Source: JASHPR01 sp963842355 (GTDB taxonomy: Bacteria; Actinomycetota; Actinomycetes; Streptosporangiales; Streptosporangiaceae). From it: a DNA stretch of 64,000 nucleotides. The position numbers and the translations under genes were made by a program. Under the pieces are notes generated by a model. That model was not told the DNA's origin, did no database searches, and saw nothing but the letters and a program-made list of their open reading frames with translations. Below, in pieces: positions 8,453-15,451 of the stretch (its first letter is position 1; every line of letters begins with the position of its first letter). Location: the NCBI GenBank assembly GCA_963842355.1, contig CAWJGC010000011.1:806001-870000 (forward strand), in the 5' to 3' direction.

Positions 8453-9274
8453 TCAGGCCGTCCCTCCGGCCGCGGGCGCGGATTCCGCACCGGACGGCGT
8501 GATCAGGCCGTAGTGGCCGTCGAACCGGTGGTAGATCAGGCAGCCATGCCCGGTCTGGCTGTCGACGAAGAACAGGAACGGCTGGCCGAGGGCATCGAGC
8601 CGGCCCGCGGCGGCCGCGGGCGCGAGCCTGGGGGCGGGACGCTCGCTGACCGTGATCGACGCGCCCGCCGGGCCGGGCCGGCCGGCCTCCGGGTGGACCC
8701 GGGCCATGCGGTACCCGCCGTCCGCCCGGTAGATCACGCTGTCCTGGCCGGTGGCCTCCTCGGTGAACAGGTGGAAGTCGTAGCCCAGCAGGTCCAGGTC
8801 CGCGGCCGCTTCATCGGGCGTCTGCCGGGCTCGGGCGTATGAGCCGTGCCGGACGATCGTGCGTTCCTCCGCCGGACGGGGGAAGTACGGCGGGCGCGGC
8901 GTGGGAATGCTCCCGTGCCGCCACTCGTGCGGCAGCGACGCGGGCTGGGCGCCCCGGATGGCGGCCCAGTACCGCGCGGCCCGCCCGAGCCTGATCCGCA
9001 GCCGGTCGCTCATCCGGTCGACCGCCTCGGGCAGCGTGGCGGCGACGGCGTGGGCGCGGATCAGCCGCCCGTTCAGATCAAGGCTGGCCTGTACGGCCGC
9101 GGGCCGCCCGACCGCCGGGTCGGCGGCCATGGTCAGCGTCACGCGGGCGAACAGCACCGGCTCGGGAGCCATCCGCAGCAGCGAGCGGACCTTGGCCGCG
9201 GCCAGTTCCGCCGCGGCCTTGGGCACGTCACCGCGAACCTCGGTCTGCACGTGCACCTCGGGCGTGGTCTTCAT
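8453..9274 (-). CDS. Ribosome hibernation promoting factor-like protein with two C-terminal S30AE domains
   Basis: A 273-residue protein of the long HPF/dormancy-associated translation inhibitor type. The N-terminal half (~10-95) has the HPF-like alternating pattern (VLFARVTLTMAADP, LDLNGRLIRAHA). Two copies of the C-terminal S30AE dimerisation-type domain follow. The first has LGYDFHLFTEEATGQDSVIY and the second LGQPFLFFVDSQTGHGCLIY. The tandem arrangement recalls the mycobacterial DosR-regulon proteins Rv0079 and MSMEG_3935. I chose ATG at 9274 because AGGAGG lies 9 nt upstream; GTG at 9283 touches the Shine-Dalgarno sequence. The next gene in the operon is the GT-GGDEF fusion. Confidence 0.87.
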   Translation of the reverse strand: MKTTPEVHVQTEVRGDVPKAAAELAAAKVRSLLRMAPEPVLFARVTLTMAADPAVGRPAAVQASLDLNGRLIRAHAVAATLPEAVDRMSDRLRIRLGRAARYWAAIRGAQPASLPHEWRHGSIPTPRPPYFPRPAEERTIVRHGSYARARQTPDEAAADLDLLGYDFHLFTEEATGQDSVIYRADGGYRMARVHPEAGRPGPAGASITVSERPAPRLAPAAAAGRLDALGQPFLFFVDSQTGHGCLIYHRFDGHYGLITPSGAESAPAAGGTA

Positions 9275-9369
9275 GGTCCTCACCCTCCTCTCCGCGCCAG
9301 GCAGCGCGGATCTTCGTCGGCCGCCGGCCGGGACCGCGGACGTGCCGCAGCCCCGCCCGGCGGATCACG

Positions 9370-9407
9370 GGCGGGACAGGCGCCCCCCCGGGCACGCCTG
9401 TCCCGCC
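9370..9407 (-). terminator. Strong hairpin after hsp20
   Basis: A 13-bp perfect inverted repeat (GGCGGGACAGGCG at 9370-9382, CGCCTGTCCCGCC at 9395-9407) with a 12-nt loop lies between the hsp20 stop and the hibernation-factor start. There is no T-run, as is usual for actinomycete terminators. It would separate the hsp20 transcript from the downstream pair or attenuate readthrough. Confidence 0.6.
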
Positions 9408-9454
9408 GCGGGACACGCCCGCGGCCAGCTGACCGCGAGCGCGCTCGCGGCTGG

Positions 9455-9901
9455 TTACTTCTTGGCGCCCCCGGAGACGGTGCGGCTCCCGGCGGGCGCA
9501 TGGGTGATCTCGACCTTGCGGGCCTGCACCTTCGGCGACGCCGGGATGGTCAGGCGCAGGACACCCTCGGCGTAGTCGGCGGTGAGATGGTCGGAATCGA
9601 CGCCTTCGCCGAGGGAGAGCTGCCGCGTGAACGTCCCCTGCGGCCGCTCGGCGACGATGACCTGCTCCTTGTCGCCGTAGCGCGGGCCGCGCTCGGCCTT
9701 GATCGTCAGCGTGCTGTGCTCGACCGTGACCTCGATGCTGGCCGGGTCGACGCCGGGCAGGTCGATGTCGACGTGGTAACTGCCGTCGTCGGAGCGGTAG
9801 ATGTCGATGGGCATGCCGAGCGGGGCCCGGGTGCCGGTCGTGGCCAGGCTCATCAGCCGGTCGAAGGGATCCCGGAAGGGCTCGAACCTGAGCACTGCCA
9901 T
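9455..9901 (-). CDS. Hsp20/alpha-crystallin small heat shock protein
   Basis: ATP-independent holdase chaperone of 148 residues. The alpha-crystallin domain covers ~40-135 (YHVDIDLPGVDPASIEVTVE, LTIKAERG). The conserved A-x-x-x-G-V-L-R-L-T-I-P motif is present as AEGVLRLTIPASP. The start at 9901 has AGGAGG 6 nt upstream; the frame extends further upstream but only into the promoter. Two DevR-like boxes lie between this gene and the divergent flavodoxin gene. Hsp20 (acr/hspX) is a hallmark of DosR regulons, which fits this context. Confidence 0.93.
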   Translation of the reverse strand: MAVLRFEPFRDPFDRLMSLATTGTRAPLGMPIDIYRSDDGSYHVDIDLPGVDPASIEVTVEHSTLTIKAERGPRYGDKEQVIVAERPQGTFTRQLSLGEGVDSDHLTADYAEGVLRLTIPASPKVQARKVEITHAPAGSRTVSGGAKK

Positions 9902-9972
9902 AGCTGCCTCCTCATGGTGTGCCTTCCCCGGTCTATGGCACCCAGACTGGCCCGGGCTCGTCCGGGCTGGCA

Positions 9973-9986
9973 GGGCCGAAGGTCCC
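9973..9986. promoter_or_regulatory. DevR/OsdR-like palindrome, hsp20 side
   Basis: GGGCC-GAAG-GTCCC, the best form of the repeated element, ends 71 nt before the hsp20 start. Confidence 0.65.
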
Positions 9987-10001
9987 GGGAATGACCGCGG
10001 G

Positions 10002-10015
10002 CAGGCGAAGGTCCC
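10002..10015. promoter_or_regulatory. DevR/OsdR-like palindrome, flavodoxin side
   Basis: CAGGC-GAAG-GTCCC is a second copy 15 nt from the first, 118 nt before the flavodoxin start. The pair could serve both divergent genes. Confidence 0.5.
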
Positions 10016-10133
10016 CCGGATGCCTGCCCTAGGGCTCTGGTGCCACATGGGCAGCCGCGGTGGCATCGAGGTGACGAAAGCGTCCCGGGCCTGCCCGCGC
10101 CGGCGCGGAGCGAGAGGCGGATGAGGTGTCGTG

Positions 10134-10688
10134 ATGAAGACTGTGATCGTTTACGAGTCGATGTACGGAAATACGCGACAGATTGCGGAAGCCATCGCCG
10201 GGGGCCTCGGGCCCGAGAACGAGACCGTGGTGGTCCCGGTGGCCCAGGCCCGCCCGGAATTGCTGGACGGGGCTGACCTGGTCGTGGCGGGCGGGCCGAC
10301 GCACGTGCACGGCATGAGCCGGGCCGCCACCCGCAGGGGCGCCGCGGAGGTGACCCGTAAGCCAGGCAGTGAGCTTGCGCTCGATCCCGGCGCGGAAGGC
10401 CCGGGCCTGCGTGACTGGTTCGCTGGCCTGGGCCGGGTCAACGTGCCGGCGGCCGCCTTTGACACCCGTTATGAGGGTCTGGCCGTGATGACCGGGCAGG
10501 CGTCGAAGGGCATCGCCAGGCTGCTGCGCCAGCATGGGTTCACGGTGGTCGCCAGGCCGGAGAGCTTCCTGGTCACCCGGGACAACCGGTTGCGGGCCGG
10601 CGAGAAGGACCGCGCCTGGGACTGGGGCCGGGGGCTGTCCAGCAAGATCGTGGCCCTGAGGGTCACGGCCGCGGATCACCCGGGCTGA
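10134..10688 (+). CDS. Flavodoxin-domain protein
   Basis: FMN-binding electron carrier or flavodoxin-like oxidoreductase of 184 residues. The phosphate-binding loop is at the N terminus (YESMYGNTRQIA), followed by VVAGGPTHVHGMS for the isoalloxazine-binding loop. I prefer ATG at 10134 (GAGG 7 nt upstream) to the adjacent GTG at 10131. It diverges from hsp20 across a region with two DevR-like boxes, and a DUF1918 gene follows 12 bp downstream. Potential partners are the NifJ-containing operon or the hydrogenase, which is inference only. Confidence 0.88.
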   Translation: MKTVIVYESMYGNTRQIAEAIAGGLGPENETVVVPVAQARPELLDGADLVVAGGPTHVHGMSRAATRRGAAEVTRKPGSELALDPGAEGPGLRDWFAGLGRVNVPAAAFDTRYEGLAVMTGQASKGIARLLRQHGFTVVARPESFLVTRDNRLRAGEKDRAWDWGRGLSSKIVALRVTAADHPG

Positions 10689-10700
10689 GGCGGTGTCCCG

Positions 10701-10931
10701 ATGAGAGCGCACGTGGGCGACAAGCTGGTCGTCGAGAGCACGGAACCCGTGCCGACGCGCAGGGTGGGCACGATCATCGCGCTGAAGAGCGTCGACGGCT
10801 CTCCGCCGTACCTGGTGCACTGGTCGGTCGGCGACTACAACTCGCTGATCTATCCCGGGCCCGGCGTCCGGATGCAAGTGCACCGCCGGGCGCGGCACCA
10901 CCAGCCGCCGCACGCGGGCCGGAGCCGCTGA
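10701..10931 (+). CDS. DUF1918 domain protein
   Basis: A 76-residue protein of the DUF1918 family: MRAHVGDKLVVES, then RVGTIIALKSVDGSPPYLVH and a short basic tail. The fold is a small SH3-like barrel, and the function is unknown. The start is 12 bp after the flavodoxin stop, so the two are probably co-transcribed. A paralogue lies at 14247-14450. Confidence 0.82.
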   Translation: MRAHVGDKLVVESTEPVPTRRVGTIIALKSVDGSPPYLVHWSVGDYNSLIYPGPGVRMQVHRRARHHQPPHAGRSR

Positions 10932-10951
10932 CCGGGTTCCCGGCCCGCGCG

Positions 10952-11374
10952 TTACCGTCCCGCCGTCAGGAGGCGGGCCGCCCCCGCCCGCGAGGCCGGC
11001 GCCGACACCGCGAGCTGTACCGTCCACATGGCGGAGGTCAGCGTCTCGAACCTGCGCACGTGCCTGCGGAGCGCGGCAGAATCTTCGTCCCGGGCCGCCG
11101 CGACCGCTTCCCCGGCCGCGGCCGCCAGCCGGGCCAGCCGGGCGTCAAGGAAACTGGTCGCGGCCCCCTGGTGGTGGCTGCCGGTGATCGCGGCCACCGT
11201 GGCCTGCCCGGCGGCCCGGGCTTCGGCCATTATGGCCTCGGTGGCCCGGCCGACCTCGGCGGGCAGTCCCGCCAGCAGTGGTTCATCTGCGTCCTGGCCA
11301 GCCAGCATCTGCAGCCAGGCCAGGTACGGCGCACAGCGTGCATGATGATCTCGGATGTCGCGTGCGGCAGCCAT
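10952..11374 (-). CDS. Unrecognised helical protein next to a DevR-like box
   Basis: A 140-residue, Ala-rich, predicted all-helical soluble protein. Notable are His pairs (RDHHARC and GSHHQGAA) and a conserved-looking FLDARLARLAAAAGEA segment. Support for a real gene: AAGGGAG 8 nt before the ATG, third-position GC bias, and a GGGCC-GAAG-GTCCT box 62 nt upstream. The gene converges on the flavodoxin/DUF1918 pair. I do not recognise the family. The His residues could bind metal or haem, but no known motif is visible. Confidence 0.65.
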   Translation of the reverse strand: MAAARDIRDHHARCAPYLAWLQMLAGQDADEPLLAGLPAEVGRATEAIMAEARAAGQATVAAITGSHHQGAATSFLDARLARLAAAAGEAVAAARDEDSAALRRHVRRFETLTSAMWTVQLAVSAPASRAGAARLLTAGR

Positions 11375-11436
11375 AGCGGGCAGCTCCCTTGCGGTCAGCG
11401 GATTCCAACCTCACGCAAATCGCCCGCCCGCGGCTA

Positions 11437-11450
11437 GGGCCGAAGGTCCT
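11437..11450. promoter_or_regulatory. DevR/OsdR-like palindrome between the helical protein and the PII gene
   Basis: GGGCC-GAAG-GTCCT lies 62 nt before the minus-strand start at 11374. It is 180 nt from the PII start, and a weaker relative (GAGGC-CTTC-GTCCA, 11498-11511) is closer to that gene. Confidence 0.6.
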
Positions 11451-11630
11451 CTGCGCAAGCTCGGGTCCGGGCTCAGGCGCCGGCCGGGTCCGTCCGTGAG
11501 GCCTTCGTCCAGGACGTTAGCCTCTGCACGCCTGCCGGTATCGAGGCGATTCTGGCCGTATGCGGGGCGGCCGCGGCGGCTGCGCGCGGTTCGTGACTAC
11601 GACCGGGACGACCCGAGAGAGGCGATCTCG

Positions 11631-11972
11631 ATGAAGCTGATCACTGCGATAGTCAAGCCAGGCAAGCTCGACGACGTCATGCGCGCCGCCACCGACGCCG
11701 GAGCGGGCGGGCTGACGGCCACGGAGGTCCGCGGTTTCGGCCAGCAGTACGGCCACCTGGACGCGTCGGTCCGGCAGGTTGAGCGAAAGGCCCTGGTGCT
11801 GCCCAAGCTCCGCATCGACATCGTCGTCAACGACGAGATCGCGGAGTCCATGGTCGACGCGATCGAAAAGTCGGTCAACACCGAAAGCGTCGGCGACGGG
11901 AAGATCTGGGTCACCGCCGTCGACAGCGTGCTGCGCGTCCGGACCGGCGAGCGCGACCGCGACGCCGTGTGA
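11631..11972 (+). CDS. P-II family (GlnB-like) signalling protein with atypical T-loop
   Basis: A 113-residue PII-fold protein. MKLITAIVKPGKLDDVM and the terminal KIWVTAVDSVLRVRTGERD are classical. The T-loop region (RGFGQQYGHLDASVRQVERK) keeps the start of the loop but lacks the tyrosine at position 51 that is uridylylated or adenylylated in canonical GlnB/GlnK. Modification by GlnD is therefore unlikely, although ATP/2-oxoglutarate binding could persist. No amtB or glnD is adjacent, so it is probably a specialised paralogue. It converges on the PspA-like gene 5 bp downstream. Confidence 0.88.
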   Translation: MKLITAIVKPGKLDDVMRAATDAGAGGLTATEVRGFGQQYGHLDASVRQVERKALVLPKLRIDIVVNDEIAESMVDAIEKSVNTESVGDGKIWVTAVDSVLRVRTGERDRDAV

Positions 11973-11977
11973 GGGCC

Positions 11978-12709
11978 TCAGCTCGCGGTCAGCTCCGGCG
12001 GCGTCGATGAGCCCGGACCCGTCTCGGCCTTGAGCGCGGCCAGTTCCCGGTCCACCTCGGCCGCGGACCCGGCCTCGTCGAGTTCCTGCTGGATGTCGTC
12101 GGTGTCTCCGCCGACATCTTCGAGCACCCCGGACTGGAGCAGCTCATCCACCGCGCCCGCGCGGGCCTGCATGCTGGCGATCTTGTCCTGGGCCCGCTGG
12201 ATTTCCGCGCCCGGGTCGCCGGCGGTCTGGGAGATCCCCGCGGCGCTCTCACCCACCGAGCTCTCCGCCTTCGCGGCCGCGTACTGGGCCTTCAGCACTT
12301 CCTTGCGCGTCCGGAAGTCGTTGACCCGTTTCTGCAGAGCATCGAGGGTGTGCTCCAGCTTTTCCTCCTGCTCGGTGAGCTGCTGGTGCTGGGATTCCAT
12401 GGCGTCAATCTGCGCCTGCGCGGCGGCCTTGCGCGAGAGAGCCTCCCTGGCCAGATCCTCCTGGCCCTGGGACAGGGCCGCCCTGGCCTGGTCCTGGAGG
12501 TGATCCGCCGAGTGCCGGAACTGCTGCTCCTGCAGCTCGATCTGCCTGCGCGACGCGGCGATGTCCACGAGCCCCCGGCGGACCTGGGTGATCTGGTCGA
12601 GCATCTGCTCGTAGGACAGGTCGAGCATCTCGTCGGGCTTCTCGGCGGCGTCGAGCGCCTTGTTGGCCTTGGCCTGGAGTACGTCGTGAGCCCGCTGGAA
12701 GAGCGTCAT
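11978..12709 (-). CDS. PspA/IM30 family membrane-stress protein
   Basis: A 243-residue coiled-coil protein of the PspA/VIPP1 (ESCRT-III-like) family, which coats the inner face of stressed membranes. TLFQRAHDVLQAKANKALDA at the N terminus is the amphipathic helix. Long heptad helices follow to ~180, then an acidic tail. I chose ATG at 12709, the usual PspA N terminus with GGAG upstream, over 12733. The position inside the island suggests envelope protection during dormancy. Confidence 0.9.
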   Translation of the reverse strand: MTLFQRAHDVLQAKANKALDAAEKPDEMLDLSYEQMLDQITQVRRGLVDIAASRRQIELQEQQFRHSADHLQDQARAALSQGQEDLAREALSRKAAAQAQIDAMESQHQQLTEQEEKLEHTLDALQKRVNDFRTRKEVLKAQYAAAKAESSVGESAAGISQTAGDPGAEIQRAQDKIASMQARAGAVDELLQSGVLEDVGGDTDDIQQELDEAGSAAEVDRELAALKAETGPGSSTPPELTAS

Positions 12710-12846
12710 GCCGGTCTGCTCCGCATACCGCACAGGCTACGCCCGGGCGCGGTCCCGGGGGTTGCACGTCCCGCGAACTAGTGACCATCGACCCTGGCCG
12801 GTCGCCCCGGCCGGCGGCAGCCTGGAGTTTCCCGAAGGGGGCCGTC

Positions 12847-14217
12847 ATGATCTTCGATGACCGCGTCGACGCGGGGCGGAGGCTGGGCGCGAGGCTGGGG
12901 TACCTGCGCGGGGAGCCGGCCGTGGTGCTGGCCCTGCCGCGCGGCGGGGTTCCGGTCGCCGCCGAGGTCGCCCGCGCGCTCGGCGCGCCGCTGGATGTGA
13001 TCGTGGTCCGGAAGCTGGGCGTGCCGTTCCAGCCCGAGCTGGGGATGGGCGCGGTCGGCGAGGACGGGGTCCGGGTGATCAACACCGAGATCGTCCGCAT
13101 CGCCGGCGTCACCGAGGCCGCACTGGCGGCGGTGGAGGCACGAGAGCGGGCGGAAGTTGCCCGCCGGGCCCGGCGCTACCGTGGCCTGCGACCGCGCGCG
13201 GCGCTGGACGGCCGGGTCGCGGTGATCGTCGATGACGGCATCGCCACGGGGTCCACGGCCCGGGCCGCCTGCCGGATCGCGCGGACGCTGGGGGCAGCCC
13301 AGGTGGTGCTGGCGGTGCCGGTCGCGCCACCCGGCTGGCAGGACCAGATCGGCCGGGACGCCGACGCGATGATCAGCTTGGCCACGCCGGCGCCGTTCTA
13401 CGGGATCGGCCAGTTCTATGGCGACTTCTCCCAGACCACCGACGACGAGGTCGTCGCCTGCCTGGACCGCGCCGCGCGGGAAGCCCGTCTCGCGTCTGAG
13501 CCGTCGACCGTCTGGCCGCCCGCGGACGACCCGCCCGGCCTGGACACCGGCGTCGAGGTCGCCGCGGGAGCGGCCCGCCTGCCCGGCCGGCTGACCGTGC
13601 CCGAGAAGGCCGTGGCGCTGGTGGTGTTCGCCCACGGCAGCGGCAGCAGCCGGCACAGCCCCCGCAACCGTTACGTCGCCTCGGTGCTGAACCAGGCCGG
13701 GCTGGGCACGCTGCTGTTCGACCTGCTGACCCCGGATGAGGAGCTGGACCGGGCCAACGTGTTCGACATCGGGCTGCTGGCCCGCCGCCTCAGCGACGCC
13801 GCCGATTGGCTGCGCGGCCGGCCCGGCGCCGCAGGCCTGCCGGTCGGCTTCTTCGGCGCGAGCACCGGCGCGGCCGCGGCGCTGGTGGCGGCCGCCCAGC
13901 CCGGAGCCGACGTCGCCGCCGTCGTATCCCGCGGCGGCCGCCCCGATCTCGCCGGTCCGCGGCTGCGGTCGGTGCGGGCGCCCACCCTGCTGATCGTCGG
14001 TCAGCGCGACGAGACCGTACTCGGCCTGAACCGCCGGGCCCAGGCCGAGCTGCGCTGCGAAAACGACCTCGCCGTGGTGCCGGGCGCCACGCACCTGTTC
14101 GAGGAACCCGGAACGCTCGCCGTGGCCGCCACGCTCGCCCGTGACTGGTTCGCCGGTCACGTCCCCGCGGCCCGGACCTTCGGCCCTAGCGCCAGCGGAG
14201 GACTTACCGGAGCATGA
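12847..14217 (+). CDS. Phosphoribosyltransferase fused to an alpha/beta hydrolase
   Basis: A 456-residue two-domain protein. Residues ~1-215 are a type I phosphoribosyltransferase, with LPRGGVPVAAEVA and the PRPP loop VIVDDGIATGSTA. Residues ~230-450 are a dienelactone hydrolase-like domain: FAHGSGSSRHS for the oxyanion region, nucleophile in GASTGAA, then GQRDETV and ATHLFEEPG for the acid and His. This matches the architecture of Rv0571c-type DosR-regulon proteins, whose substrate is unknown. The start is ATG 12847 with AAGGGGG upstream. The last codons overlap the DevR-like box of the next gene (14173-14186). Confidence 0.9.
   Translation: MIFDDRVDAGRRLGARLGYLRGEPAVVLALPRGGVPVAAEVARALGAPLDVIVVRKLGVPFQPELGMGAVGEDGVRVINTEIVRIAGVTEAALAAVEARERAEVARRARRYRGLRPRAALDGRVAVIVDDGIATGSTARAACRIARTLGAAQVVLAVPVAPPGWQDQIGRDADAMISLATPAPFYGIGQFYGDFSQTTDDEVVACLDRAAREARLASEPSTVWPPADDPPGLDTGVEVAAGAARLPGRLTVPEKAVALVVFAHGSGSSRHSPRNRYVASVLNQAGLGTLLFDLLTPDEELDRANVFDIGLLARRLSDAADWLRGRPGAAGLPVGFFGASTGAAAALVAAAQPGADVAAVVSRGGRPDLAGPRLRSVRAPTLLIVGQRDETVLGLNRRAQAELRCENDLAVVPGATHLFEEPGTLAVAATLARDWFAGHVPAARTFGPSASGGLTGA
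14173..14186. promoter_or_regulatory. DevR/OsdR-like palindrome inside the 3' end of the fusion gene
   Basis: CGGAC-CTTC-GGCCC is the reverse complement of GGGCC-GAAG-GTCCG and ends 60 nt before the DUF1918 start at 14247. It is embedded in coding sequence (RTFGP), so selection on codons is a competing explanation. Confidence 0.55.
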
Positions 14218-14246
14218 CGGTAATAACGGCTAGGAGGTGGGTGACG

Positions 14247-14450
14247 ATGCAAGCGAAGGTGGGAGACGAGCTGACGGTCAAGGGGCGCCACCAGGGCGAT
14301 GAGGAGCGCCACGGAGAGATCATCGAGGTTCACGGCGACGGCGGAGCGCCGCCCTATCTCGTCCGCTGGCGGGATGATCACGAGAGCGTTTTCTTCCCGT
14401 CGTCCGACACCGTGGTCGAGCACCACCCGGCGGGCACGCCGGGCCGGTGA
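14247..14450 (+). CDS. DUF1918 domain protein, second copy
   Basis: A 67-residue DUF1918 protein, MQAKVGDELTVKGRH then PPYLVRWRDDHESVFFPS. I chose ATG 14247, with AGGAGG 9 nt upstream; GTG 14241 and 14214 are alternatives. It shares the VGD and PPYLV signatures with the copy at 10701. Function unknown. Confidence 0.84.
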   Translation: MQAKVGDELTVKGRHQGDEERHGEIIEVHGDGGAPPYLVRWRDDHESVFFPSSDTVVEHHPAGTPGR

Positions 14451-14530
14451 AGGTCCGGGCCGGCCGGGTGACGCAAGCTCGTAGCCGGGGTCCCGCGCCC
14501 CGGTCGGCGGGACGTCCGGCCTGCCGACCG

Positions 14531-14544
14531 GGGCCGTTGGCCCA
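14531..14544. promoter_or_regulatory. DevR/OsdR-like palindrome upstream of the first CBS-BON gene
   Basis: GGGCC-GTTG-GCCCA keeps the left half and spacer, with a changed right half. It ends 64 nt before the start at 14609, in line with the other sites. Confidence 0.45.
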
Positions 14545-14608
14545 TGGTGGCTGGGCCCGGATAGGCGTGAGGTGAAAGGTAGGGCAACTGACGGGAAGAG
14601 GCGAGCAT

Positions 14609-15280
14609 ATGAGTGCCAGGGTGGCGGACGTCATGACGAAGGATGTGGTAGCGGTCCGCGCGAGCGCACCATTCAAGGAGATCGCGGCCAGGCTGCGCGA
14701 GCACAAGGTCAGGGCGTTCCCGGTCATCGACGACGACGACGCGGTGATCGGCGTCGTGTCCGAGGCGGACCTGCTGCCGAAGGAGGCGCTGGAAGCCGGG
14801 TACGAGGGTCATCCGGGACCGCTGGCCCGCCTGCGGCACCGCGGTGAGCGGGGCAAAGCCACGGCCGTGACCGCAGCCGACCTGATGAGCCGGCCGCCGA
14901 TCACCGTCGGCCCGCACGACCTGGTCAGCCACGCCGCCCACCTCATGTACGACTTCAGGGTCGGATGCCTGCCGGTCGTGGACCACGGGCGGCTGGCCGG
15001 GATCATCACGCGCGCGGATGTGCTGGGCGTCTTCAACCGGCCCGATGCGGAGATCTGCCGGGAGATCACCCAGAAGGTCATCCGCACGGAGTTCCTGGCC
15101 GACCCGGCGCTGTTCACGGTGACCGTGCAGGACGGCATCGTGACCCTGAAAGGCCGGCCGCAGACGGTCGCCCTCGGTCACGACCTGGTCGGCGAGGTAC
15201 GGCACCTGGAGGGCGTGGTCGCCGTGTGCGACCGGCTCACCTACCCGCCGACCAAGAAGGTACCGATCAGCAAGTCCTGA
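14609..15280 (+). CDS. CBS-pair and BON domain protein
   Basis: A 223-residue protein with two CBS motifs: ~1-60 (VADVMTKDVVAVRASAPF, FPVIDDDDAVIGVVSEADLL) and ~90-145 (DLMSRPPITVGPHD, LPVVDHGRLAGIITRADVL). A C-terminal BON-like domain follows (~150-215, VTVQDGIVTLKGRPQT). CBS pairs bind adenine nucleotides, so an energy-sensing role is likely. A paralogue is at 16661-17347. The two flank the MshC/CysRS-like gene. Confidence 0.9.
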   Translation: MSARVADVMTKDVVAVRASAPFKEIAARLREHKVRAFPVIDDDDAVIGVVSEADLLPKEALEAGYEGHPGPLARLRHRGERGKATAVTAADLMSRPPITVGPHDLVSHAAHLMYDFRVGCLPVVDHGRLAGIITRADVLGVFNRPDAEICREITQKVIRTEFLADPALFTVTVQDGIVTLKGRPQTVALGHDLVGEVRHLEGVVAVCDRLTYPPTKKVPISKS

Positions 15281-15283
15281 CCG

Positions 15284-15300
15284 GACCCCCCCGGGGGGTC
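15284..15300. terminator. GC-rich palindrome after the CBS-BON gene
   Basis: GACCCCCC, one base, then GGGGGGTC, beginning 4 bp after the stop. It is either a compact terminator or, given its symmetry, a protein-binding site; the 1-nt loop would force a smaller hairpin. Confidence 0.4.
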
Positions 15301-15451
15301 GGATGGCGCCTGCTGCCCCTAACTTGCCGGGGGTGCCTGCGGGCGCCATCCGCTTCCGGCGCGCCTGCCACCGCGGTGGCCGTCCCGGCCGGCCGCACGT
15401 TGTACGTTCGGTATCTGATCCGGCTGCTCTGGCTCGAGGGGACGGTCATCA

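Noticed and set aside
12710..12846. DevR-like box between the PspA-like gene and the phosphoribosyltransferase fusion
   Set aside because: GGGCG-CG-GTCCC has a 2-nt spacer and does not fit the N4 pattern.
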